DNA of 5,141 nucleotides, from assembly GCA_002408485.1 (NCBI GenBank), contig DHSP01000015.1, positions 35,541 through 40,681 on the forward strand. Direction: 5' to 3'. This document shows, piece after piece, positions 1-4,901 of the stretch. A program made the translations under genes and the position numbers. This DNA is from Proteiniphilum sp. UBA5283 (lineage in GTDB: Bacteria > Bacteroidota > Bacteroidia > Bacteroidales > Dysgonomonadaceae). The notes beneath the pieces are model-generated. The model did not search any database, was not told the origin of the DNA, and saw only the letters and a program-made list of their open reading frames with translations. Every line of letters starts with the position of its first letter. Positions within the stretch are counted from its first letter, which is position 1.

Positions 1-20
1 ACCGACTGAGCTACTGAAGA
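1..20 (-). tRNA. 5' end of a second tRNA, truncated by the window edge
   Basis: On the minus strand the bases read TCTTCAG (7-base acceptor strand), TA (positions 8-9), GCTC (D stem) and then AGTCGGT of the D loop. This is the standard start of a tRNA and matches the same part of the complete tRNA-Asn next to it, apart from the acceptor strand. The anticodon lies beyond base 1, so the amino acid cannot be read. A second tRNA-Asn is plausible from the near-identical D arm, but this is inference. It lies 30 bases downstream of the complete tRNA with no obvious promoter between, so the two are probably processed from one transcript. Confidence 0.85.
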
Positions 21-50
21 ATAGTTTGTACACACTTGCTTTATCTGTCG

Positions 51-124
51 CTCTTCCTCTTGGACTTGAACCAAGGACCCTCTGATTAACAGTCAGATGC
101 TCTAACCGACTGAGCTAAGGAAGA
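51..124 (-). tRNA. tRNA-Asn (anticodon GUU)
   Basis: The minus strand folds into a complete 74-base cloverleaf. The acceptor TCTTCCT pairs fully with AGGAAGA. The D arm is GCTC/GAGC, the anticodon stem TCTGA/TCAGA encloses the loop CTGTTAA, the variable loop is GGGTC, and the T stem CTTGG/CCAAG encloses TTCAAGT. The anticodon is GTT, decoding AAC and AAU as asparagine, and the discriminator base is G, as is usual for bacterial tRNA-Asn. The genomic bases after the discriminator read CGA, so the CCA tail is not encoded and must be added by the CCA-adding enzyme. It lies downstream of miaA on the same strand but has its own promoter candidate. It is followed after 30 bases by another tRNA. Confidence 0.97.
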
Positions 125-152
125 ATATTTCTCTCCGTATCGAAAAGCGATG

Positions 153-183
153 CAAAAGTAGTATATTTTTCCGAACAAACCAA
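153..183 (-). promoter_or_regulatory. Probable promoter of the tRNA pair
   Basis: On the minus strand, 160 to 153 reads TACTTTTG, a perfect match to the Bacteroidota -7 element TAnnTTTG. A TTG (within ATTG) at 183-181 stands 20 bases upstream and fits the -33 element. A TTTG at 179-176 is closer to consensus, but its 15-base spacing is short. Transcription would start near 146, giving a leader of about 20 bases before the mature tRNA end at 124. The element lies between the miaA stop and the tRNA, so the tRNAs need not depend on read-through from miaA. Confidence 0.6.
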
Positions 184-233
184 TAACAGACCAAAAAAAG
201 TTGGTTCAAATTTATCCTTGCGCAATCATCCTC

Positions 234-1223
234 TCAGCACGCATTGACCTGCTCATTCAAAAGTGTACTGATCTTCAGCATTACATCTTCGTTGTTTACC
301 GAAAGATTAATCCAGCAAATCTCTTTGTCTTTTTTGAACCAGCTTAGTTGCTTGCGAGCATAATTGCGGGAATGTTGCTTTATTTTATCGACGGCAAATT
401 CGAGGGTGCACTTTCCGTCGAAATAATCGAAAAGCTCCTTGTATCCCACCGTATTCAGTGAATTCAGGTGTTGCTTCGGATAAAAACTTTTCGCCTCTTC
501 GAGCAACCCTTCTTTCATCATCAGCTCCACACGCCGGTTTATCCGATCATAGAGCTCTTCACGCTCACGCGTAAAACCGACTTTCACAATGCGAAACGGA
601 CGTTCTTTTTTAGGGCTTGTGCGCAGCGAAGAATAGGGCTTTCCCGCCATGAGACACACCTCAAGAGCATGAATCACCCGCTTTGGATTTTTCAGATCCA
701 CCTCGTCATAAAATACCGGATCCAATATCTTCAGCTGCTGCCGGATCGGATCCAGCCCCTCTTCACGATAAAGCTGCTGCAAATCATCACGCAAAGTACG
801 GTCAATGGTGGGGATCTCGTCAATACCGTTACAAACGGCATCGATATACATCATGGAGCCACCCGTTAGTATCACGACAGGGTGCTGACCGAACAATTCG
901 CCGAGCAAGGAGAGAACGTGCCTCTCGTACTCACTGGCGCTGTAGTAATCTTCCGGCGAGAGCACCCCCACAAGGTGATGTTCCACTCGTTTCAATTGTG
1001 CACAAGTGGGTGCAGCTGTACCAATGGTCATGCCCTTGTATATTTGGCGGGAGTCGGCCGATATGATGGGGCATCCCAGTTTTTCGGCAACAGAGAGACT
1101 CCACTCGGTTTTGCCCGCTGCGGTGGGGCCAAGCAGAACAAGGAGTGTGTGCTTTGCGGAAGAAACGAGTTGGTGCTTTTTTACAGTAAACCGTTTATTT
1201 GAGTTGCAGTGGTTCCTTGACAT
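234..1223 (-). CDS. miaA: tRNA dimethylallyltransferase MiaA
   Basis: A cytosolic enzyme that transfers a dimethylallyl group from DMAPP to N6 of A37 in tRNAs reading UNN codons. This is the first step toward ms2i6A and supports reading-frame fidelity. At 329 residues it is slightly longer than the usual 300-315. Visible motifs are the P-loop GPTAAGKT (32-39) and DSRQIY (57-62), whose D57 matches the general base Asp42 of E. coli MiaA. GGSMMY (121-126) matches E. coli GGTMLY, followed by KNPKRVIHALEV (178-189), NTVGYKEL (257-264) and the C-terminal RNYARKQLSWF (286-296). The ATG at 1223 shares its A with the stop of the upstream gene (TGATG), and no other in-frame ATG occurs before the P-loop, so this start is favoured. 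It adds about 25 polar and basic residues before the first beta strand. An internal non-ATG start cannot be excluded. S123 stands where E. coli has catalytic Thr101. Confidence 0.97.
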   Translation of the reverse strand: MSRNHCNSNKRFTVKKHQLVSSAKHTLLVLLGPTAAGKTEWSLSVAEKLGCPIISADSRQIYKGMTIGTAAPTCAQLKRVEHHLVGVLSPEDYYSASEYERHVLSLLGELFGQHPVVILTGGSMMYIDAVCNGIDEIPTIDRTLRDDLQQLYREEGLDPIRQQLKILDPVFYDEVDLKNPKRVIHALEVCLMAGKPYSSLRTSPKKERPFRIVKVGFTREREELYDRINRRVELMMKEGLLEEAKSFYPKQHLNSLNTVGYKELFDYFDGKCTLEFAVDKIKQHSRNYARKQLSWFKKDKEICWINLSVNNEDVMLKISTLLNEQVNAC

Positions 1224-1780
1224 CAGTACAGATCGGCGCTTTCCTCTTCAACAGGGGAGTCATCCAAACCTTCAAACCCCTCCTTGTCTAATTCGTCGGG
1301 TTCAAAGCTTTCGTCGCCATAAAAAGACTCGCCCAAATCCAGTGCTACCCCTTCAGCCTTCAGCTCTTCGATTTGAGCCACCTGTCTGGGAGGATCCCCC
1401 ACAGCCAGTGTGCAGAGGGGAGCGTGTAGATTTTTTCCGGGTATAATTTCCGCCAACTCAATGTACAATGCCCGTTCAGTAAGATAATCAAACACAAACA
1501 TCAACTTCTGCTTCTCATCTTCCAGATAGTCGCTCAGGACACATGCACCCATTGTAAGCGAGTCTTCGTCGGAATACGTGTCCATCTCTACCAGGGTAAT
1601 CTCTTCCTTTTTTCTCCACTTATCATCACAAAGGAAGAAAGAAGCCATCTCTTTTTCGCTAAATCCGGTGCAATCAATGATCGTCTTGTAGAAATCCAAA
1701 AAAGTTGCGTCGGCGTCTATTTTTATCTCTCTTTTGAACATCTCTACTTCATCGGATAGAATTAGAAATTTGAATATCAT
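1223..1780 (-). CDS. Plasmid pRiA4b ORF-3-like (IS1096 passenger TnpR-type) family protein
   Basis: A 185-residue protein that resembles the Bacteroidota branch of the pRiA4b ORF-3-like domain family; its molecular function is not established. Features seen are an N-terminal beta strand KFLILSDEVEMFKREI (4-19), the segment ATFLDFYKTI (25-34), SFFLCDDKW (47-55), EDEKQKLMFVFDYLTER (87-103), and IELAEIIPGKN (107-117). A CTLAVGDPP motif (123-131) follows. The last 35 or so residues are strongly acidic and probably disordered. Despite the family names, nothing mobile surrounds it: no transposase, no terminal inverted repeats and no plasmid genes. It is the first gene of a probable two-gene unit with miaA, sharing one base with that gene's start, so expression of the two is likely coupled. 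Its ATG lies about 25 bases below a consensus promoter. Family assignment is from memory of related Bacteroidales proteins. Confidence 0.85.
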   Translation of the reverse strand: MIFKFLILSDEVEMFKREIKIDADATFLDFYKTIIDCTGFSEKEMASFFLCDDKWRKKEEITLVEMDTYSDEDSLTMGACVLSDYLEDEKQKLMFVFDYLTERALYIELAEIIPGKNLHAPLCTLAVGDPPRQVAQIEELKAEGVALDLGESFYGDESFEPDELDKEGFEGLDDSPVEEESADLY

Positions 1781-1800
1781 TGCGATCTGTTTTTATGCAT
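1777..1800 (-). other. Possible 7-codon leader ORF overlapping the pRiA4b-like gene
   Basis: On the minus strand an ATG at 1800-1798 opens a reading frame MHKNRSQ that ends in TGA at 1779-1777. That stop overlaps the downstream ATG (1780-1778) in the classic ATGA arrangement. If transcription starts near 1805, this ATG lies almost at the 5' end of the transcript. The overlap would allow ribosomes ending on the leader to restart on the main gene. A frame this short easily arises by chance, and there is no visible ribosome binding site. Confidence 0.25.
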
Positions 1801-1811
1801 TGTTGACGTTT

Positions 1812-1840
1812 CAAAGGTAATAAAAAGTTTTAAATTGCAA
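1812..1840 (-). promoter_or_regulatory. Probable promoter of the pRiA4b-like gene and miaA
   Basis: On the minus strand, 1819 to 1812 reads TACCTTTG, a perfect TAnnTTTG -7 element. A TTG (in ATTG) at 1840-1838 lies 18 bases upstream in the -33 position. The predicted transcription start is near 1805, about 25 bases ahead of the ATG at 1780. This is the only good leftward promoter seen before miaA, so it probably serves both genes. Confidence 0.65.
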
Positions 1841-1871
1841 TCGGCGCCCGGATATTTGTTGATCACGGGAT

Positions 1872-1905
1872 GGAAATTTGACCCGATCACAAATGGCAAA
1901 TTTCC
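1872..1905. repeat. Inverted repeat in the divergent intergenic region, possible operator
   Basis: GGAAATTTG at 1872-1880 is the exact reverse complement of CAAATTTCC at 1897-1905, separated by 16 bases. Each arm contains the self-complementary core AAATTT, and the two cores are 24 bases apart centre to centre, just over two helical turns. A direct repeat GATCAC (1861-1866 and 1885-1890) overlaps the region. There is no U-run after either arm, so a terminator is unlikely. The site lies between the leftward promoter (1812-1840) and the rightward gene starting at 1960. A dimeric regulator site or an RNA hairpin in the rightward leader are both possible; no regulator is identified. Confidence 0.45.
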
Positions 1906-1959
1906 CTTGAACCTAATAAAAGCTGAATTGTTTTAAAGACATCATCCAAAAACAAAAAA

Positions 1960-2277
1960 ATGAAAACCCAATATATGCCCATCGATCCATTCTTTTTCGA
2001 ATTGTTTGAGCAGGAAATGGACAAAGAGACGTCGAGAGTCGTCTATTTTACTTTTTCCGACGAACCCGAACTGGAGGAATGCTGCGGCAAAATTCGCAAG
2101 ATTGGAGAAGCTGACGACGAAGGAGTATTTCTTTTTCTGAATAACGACGTCATGGTGCGTGCCGACCGCGTGATCGTGATTAATGGAATTCCCGGCCCGG
2201 CATTCGATGAGTATGATGCCTATGCACTCGCTCCCCTGACATGCCAGGCGGGGTACGACGACTGTTCTTTTGAATAA
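1960..2277 (+). CDS. Small acidic protein, possibly Rof-like (Rho-binding antiterminator fold)
   Basis: A 105-residue protein with no signal peptide and no membrane segment, so probably cytosolic. The ATG follows an A-rich leader (ACAAAAAA), typical of Bacteroidota starts. The N-terminal YMPIDPFFFELFE (5-17) recalls the Y-x-P-I-[DN] opening of the Rof family. The middle contains VVYFTF (27-32), a G-K-I turn (43-45), VFLFL (56-60) and VRADRVIVING (66-76), which resembles the R-x-D-[KR]-[IV] strand of Rof and of short Bacteroidales proteins of that type. Overall it reads as alternating short beta strands, consistent with a small barrel. Four cysteines (41, 42, 95, 102) and an acidic tail are noticeable; the tail is not part of Rof as I remember it. 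The gene points away from the pRiA4b-like gene and precedes rpoN by 45 bases (to its ATG). The Rof relation is a weak, memory-based resemblance; otherwise it is a conserved-looking protein of unknown function. Confidence 0.8.
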   Translation: MKTQYMPIDPFFFELFEQEMDKETSRVVYFTFSDEPELEECCGKIRKIGEADDEGVFLFLNNDVMVRADRVIVINGIPGPAFDEYDAYALAPLTCQAGYDDCSFE

Positions 2278-2295
2278 GAGAAATTATTATCTTTG
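2269..2295 (+). promoter_or_regulatory. Probable promoter of rpoN
   Basis: TATCTTTG at 2288-2295 is a perfect TAnnTTTG -7 element. The only upstream TTTG, at 2269-2272, gives a spacer of just 15 bases, shorter than the usual 17-21, so the -33 part is doubtful. Transcription would start near 2302, about 20 bases before the ATG at 2323. The -7 element covers an in-frame TTG (2293-2295) that could otherwise be taken as the rpoN start. Confidence 0.55.
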
Positions 2296-2322
2296 TCTAT
2301 CAATTCGTATTTGACATCATCT

Positions 2323-3777
2323 ATGGCGCTAAAACAGCAACAGGTTCTAAAACAAACACAACGTCTTTCTCCCCTGCAGATGCAGGTTATCAAGCTGGTG
2401 GAGCTAAACAGCGTGGAAGTGGAGGACCGCATAAAACAAGAGGTAGAAGAAAATCCTGCGCTGGAGACCGGGGAGGGTGAGCATCAGGAGGACCCTGACA
2501 CTGATGAAACCGACACAAGAGAAGACACCCTCACACAGGAAGAGATCATCCTGGGAGACTATTTTTCGGAAGATGACATCCCCGATTATCGCCTCAACGG
2601 ATCAAACCAAAAAGGCGAACAAAACTATGTTGAGTTCAGTCACTATGACGACAAGTCGCTAAGCGACTTTCTGCAGGAACAGATCGGGCTGCTTAACCTG
2701 AATGAACGCAAACAGATGATCGCGGAGTATATCATCGGCAACCTTGATGAAAATGGCTATCTGACGCGAGACCTGCAGTCTATTTCCGATGACCTGTTGT
2801 TTCAGCAGCAAATTGAGGTTACCCCCCTTCAACTGGAAGATGTGTTGTACGAGATTCAGGACCTGGATCCCCCCGGTATTTGTGCCCGCGACCTGCAGGA
2901 GTGCCTCCTTCTTCAGCTGAATCGTCACGCCCCCACCCGGCCTGTAAAGCTGGCCAAAGATATCCTATCGGATTATTTCGATGAGTTTTCCAGAAAGCAT
3001 TACGATAAAATCATGCGACTGATGAGCATCACGGAAGATGACCTGCGCGATGCCATACACGAGATTGTCTCCCTCAACCCCAAGCCGGGCAACAGCCTGG
3101 GTGGCACCCTGCAAACAGCCATGAACAATATCACACCCGACTTCATCGTGGAGTCGTACAATGGCATTGTTTCTTTTCACCTTAACAACAGCAACATACC
3201 GAGCCTGAAGGTAAACCGCAACTTTTCCGAGATGCTCAAAGGTTATTACGAAAACAAAACAAGCATGTCGGCCGACGACAAACAGGCTATGCTCTTTATG
3301 AAGCAAAAGGTAGATTCCGCCAAGTGGTTCATTGATGCAGTGAGGCAACGGCAGAACACACTGCAGCGCACCATGGAAGCCATTGTGGCACTACAGTATG
3401 ACTTTTTCCTCACAGAGGATGAGACCCAACTCAAACCAATGATTCTGAAAGACGTAGCAGAACGGACAGGCTTCGACATCTCCACCATCTCCCGCGTAAG
3501 CAATAGCAAATATGTACAGACAAACACAGCCGTCTATCCACTCAAATACTTCTTTTCGGAAGCCATGCAAACCCACGAAGGAGAAGATATTTCATCGCGG
3601 GAAGTAAAGAAGATCCTCAAAGAGTGCATCGACAATGAAAATTCCTCAAAACCTCTCACCGACGACCAACTCACCAAAATTCTCAATAAGAAAGGGTATG
3701 TCATCGCACGCCGCACGGTAGCAAAATATCGCGAGCAATTACAGATTCCTGTGTCCCGTTTAAGAAAAAAAATATAA
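2323..3777 (+). CDS. rpoN: RNA polymerase sigma-54 factor RpoN
   Basis: The alternative sigma factor that directs core RNA polymerase to -24/-12 promoters and needs AAA+ enhancer-binding activators to open them. The 484 residues show the full domain order. The Gln/Leu-rich region I opens MALKQQQVLKQTQRLSP and is the activator-interacting part (about 1-48). An acidic region II follows (about 49-90). The core-binding part includes LSDFLQEQIGLLNL and DLDPPGICARDLQECLLLQL (about 111-200). A central part contains LNPKPG. A C-terminal helix-turn-helix DVAERTGFDISTISRV lies near 377-392. The RpoN box ARRTVAKYRE, which reads the -24 element, lies near 462-471. The reading frame stays open upstream to a TTG at 2293 (10 more residues). 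The ATG at 2323 is preferred because family members begin with MxLKQ just before region I and because the -7 promoter element overlaps the TTG. No activator gene lies in this window. The TAA stop is part of the next promoter element. Confidence 0.97.
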   Translation: MALKQQQVLKQTQRLSPLQMQVIKLVELNSVEVEDRIKQEVEENPALETGEGEHQEDPDTDETDTREDTLTQEEIILGDYFSEDDIPDYRLNGSNQKGEQNYVEFSHYDDKSLSDFLQEQIGLLNLNERKQMIAEYIIGNLDENGYLTRDLQSISDDLLFQQQIEVTPLQLEDVLYEIQDLDPPGICARDLQECLLLQLNRHAPTRPVKLAKDILSDYFDEFSRKHYDKIMRLMSITEDDLRDAIHEIVSLNPKPGNSLGGTLQTAMNNITPDFIVESYNGIVSFHLNNSNIPSLKVNRNFSEMLKGYYENKTSMSADDKQAMLFMKQKVDSAKWFIDAVRQRQNTLQRTMEAIVALQYDFFLTEDETQLKPMILKDVAERTGFDISTISRVSNSKYVQTNTAVYPLKYFFSEAMQTHEGEDISSREVKKILKECIDNENSSKPLTDDQLTKILNKKGYVIARRTVAKYREQLQIPVSRLRKKI

Positions 3778-3782
3778 CTTTG
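3775..3782 (+). promoter_or_regulatory. -7 promoter element for the PAP2-like gene, containing the rpoN stop codon
   Basis: TAACTTTG is a perfect TAnnTTTG match, and its first three bases are the TAA stop of rpoN. Transcription would start near 3789, about 20 bases before the ATG at 3810. No TTG or TTTG is seen at the expected -33 distance, so the promoter may be weak or may need help. The gene may also be reached by read-through from rpoN, since no terminator is seen between them. Confidence 0.45.
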
Positions 3783-3784
3783 CC

Positions 3785-3797
3785 CTTTCATTGAAAG
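3785..3797. repeat. Short palindrome at the predicted transcription start of the PAP2-like gene
   Basis: CTTTCA and TGAAAG form perfect 6-base arms around a single central T. The site lies between the -7 element (3775-3782) and the ATG at 3810, spanning the predicted transcription start. That position suits an operator better than a terminator, as there is no T-run and the RNA hairpin would have only five pairs. About one palindrome this good is expected by chance in a window of this size. Confidence 0.25.
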
Positions 3798-3809
3798 CAA
3801 CCTATCAGG

Positions 3810-4424
3810 ATGAAGTCGATCTCACATGTAATTTCCACCGTATTTCAGCCTTTGTTGATGCCCACCTACGGGGTAATGCTCCTTTTTGTATACACCTATT
3901 TCGGGGTGATATTCAGGCATCAATTTTGGCAAATTGTTACACCGGTGATTCTTTTTTCATTTATTATTCCCGCCATTCTTATCCTCATGCTCTACCGCAT
4001 GGGAATAGTATCCGACCTGTCGTTGAAAGTACGCCGTGAGCGATTTTACCCCTATCTTATCACGCTGTTGTCTTATTCCGCCATGATCATCTTTTATTAC
4101 AGGATGCACATGCCCAAATGGTTCATGATGATTATGGTTGCCTCCGTGGTGATCATGATAATCGCCATTCTCATTACCTTTATGTGGAAGATAAGCGCAC
4201 ATATGTTTGGCATAGGGGGGCTTATAGGCGGAGCCATGGCAGTAAGTTTTTTTGTGGAACGATCCAACCCTTATTACATGTTCATGGGGTTATTCATCAT
4301 CGCAGGGCTGGTGGGCACCTCGAGGCTTATCCTTAGGCGGCATACCCTATCCCAGGTAATTGCCGGTTTTTTCCTTGGGTTCCTGGTCTCTTTTTTGTTT
4401 GTATGGATAGGCGTACAGCCATAG
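3810..4424 (+). CDS. PAP2-like integral membrane phosphatase family protein
   Basis: A 204-residue hydrophobic protein with about six or seven membrane segments (roughly 14-35, 42-62, 84-98, 104-126, 133-150, 155-170, 183-202), probably in the inner membrane. The end of the chain fits the PAP2 third motif: S171-R172, five residues, H178, then V183 and G186. The second motif PSGH appears as I-S-A-H with H131, and a basic stretch KVRRERFYP (73-81) stands where the first motif K-x6-RP is expected. Members of the superfamily remove phosphate from lipid substrates such as phosphatidate, phosphatidylglycerophosphate or undecaprenyl pyrophosphate, or are phosphotransferases. The substrate here is unknown. 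The aspartate of the third motif is glutamine (Q182), so activity is uncertain. HVISTVFQPLLMPTY near the N-terminus looks like that of related Bacteroidota proteins. It begins 32 bases after rpoN, with its own -7 element. Confidence 0.8.
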   Translation: MKSISHVISTVFQPLLMPTYGVMLLFVYTYFGVIFRHQFWQIVTPVILFSFIIPAILILMLYRMGIVSDLSLKVRRERFYPYLITLLSYSAMIIFYYRMHMPKWFMMIMVASVVIMIIAILITFMWKISAHMFGIGGLIGGAMAVSFFVERSNPYYMFMGLFIIAGLVGTSRLILRRHTLSQVIAGFFLGFLVSFLFVWIGVQP

Positions 4425-4442
4425 ACATTCTGATTATATCGC

Positions 4443-4473
4443 TTTGACAATAGGGAATTAAGTTGTACATTTA
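4443..4473 (+). promoter_or_regulatory. Probable promoter of gcvH-purE
   Basis: TTTG at 4443-4446, a 19-base spacer, and TACATTTA at 4466-4473 match the Bacteroidota TTTG/TAnnTTTG layout, with one mismatch at the last base of the -7 element. Transcription would start near 4480, giving a leader of about 29 A/T-rich bases before the gcvH ATG. The 84-base gap after the preceding gene supports a separate unit. No glycine riboswitch is seen; the gap is too short for one. Confidence 0.6.
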
Positions 4474-4508
4474 TCCCAGAATATATCATCATATAAAATT
4501 AAATCGTT

Positions 4509-4889
4509 ATGAATTTTCCAGAAAATGTTAAGTATTCTTCCGACCATGAATGGGTGAGAGCGGAAGGCAATGAAGCGTACGTGGGTATTACCGATTTTGC
4601 ACAGGAAGAACTGGGTGAAATTGTCTATGTTGATGTAACCACAGAAGGCGACTCGCTCGGGCAGGGCGATGTGTTCGGCAGCATTGAAGCTGTGAAAACC
4701 GTATCGGACCTGATGATGCCGGTGGGAGGCGAAGTTCTGGAAATAAATCCCAAGCTCGACGATGCCCCCGAACTGGTAAATAAAGATCCTTTTGGCGAAG
4801 GATGGATCATTAAAATAACCCTTCAGAATGCCGACGAGCTGTCCGGTTTAATGTCGGCGGAAGATTATAAAAAATTTGTTGGAAAGTAA
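4509..4889 (+). CDS. gcvH: Glycine cleavage system H protein
   Basis: The small lipoyl carrier of the glycine cleavage complex. Its lipoyl arm takes the aminomethyl group from the P protein (glycine decarboxylase), passes it to the T protein, and is re-oxidised by the L protein. At 126 residues it has the normal family length. The N-terminal KYSSDHEWV (8-16), VGITDFAQEELGEIVYVDV (25-43) and GSIEAVKTVSDLMMPVGGEV (57-76) are standard. K63 in the E-A-V-K-T-V-S-D loop is the expected lipoylation site, matching V-E-S-V-K of well-studied H proteins. The C-terminal part contains NKDPFGEGWIIKI (91-103). The genes for the P, T and L proteins are not in the window, so they lie elsewhere, as often happens in Bacteroidota. 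A promoter lies about 35 bases upstream, and purE follows after 12 bases. Confidence 0.98.
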   Translation: MNFPENVKYSSDHEWVRAEGNEAYVGITDFAQEELGEIVYVDVTTEGDSLGQGDVFGSIEAVKTVSDLMMPVGGEVLEINPKLDDAPELVNKDPFGEGWIIKITLQNADELSGLMSAEDYKKFVGK

Positions 4890-4901
4890 AGGCAAAAAAA
4901 T

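Noticed and set aside
190..205. A CCAA/TTGG hairpin after miaA as a terminator
   Set aside because: The stem is only five pairs, A/T-rich and with no clean T-run after it on the minus strand. It is too weak to call.
51..1223. A functional link between miaA and the downstream tRNA-Asn
   Set aside because: MiaA modifies A37 in tRNAs whose anticodon ends in A36. This tRNA has the anticodon GUU with U36, whose A37 normally carries t6A instead. The tRNAs also have their own promoter, so the closeness is probably incidental.
1223..1780. A mobile element, suggested by the IS1096 passenger and plasmid names of the family
   Set aside because: No transposase, terminal inverted repeats, target duplication or plasmid genes are seen. 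The gene is fused by overlap to miaA, so it looks like a resident chromosomal gene.
1851..1935. A promoter for the 1960-2277 gene, such as GATATTTG at 1851-1858 or TTG at 1907-1909 with TTGTTTTA at 1928-1935
   Set aside because: The first has no -33 element at a fitting distance, and the second matches only four of the six fixed -7 bases. No candidate stands out, so none was listed.
2374..3366. Five CTGCAG sites within about 1 kb of rpoN
   Set aside because: They mostly lie in Leu-Gln codon pairs (CTG CAG), which are common in this protein, so codon content explains them.
2965..3800. Long open frames on the minus strand inside rpoN
   Set aside because: They lie opposite a strongly conserved sigma factor, have no recognisable domains or promoters, and read like reverse-strand shadows.
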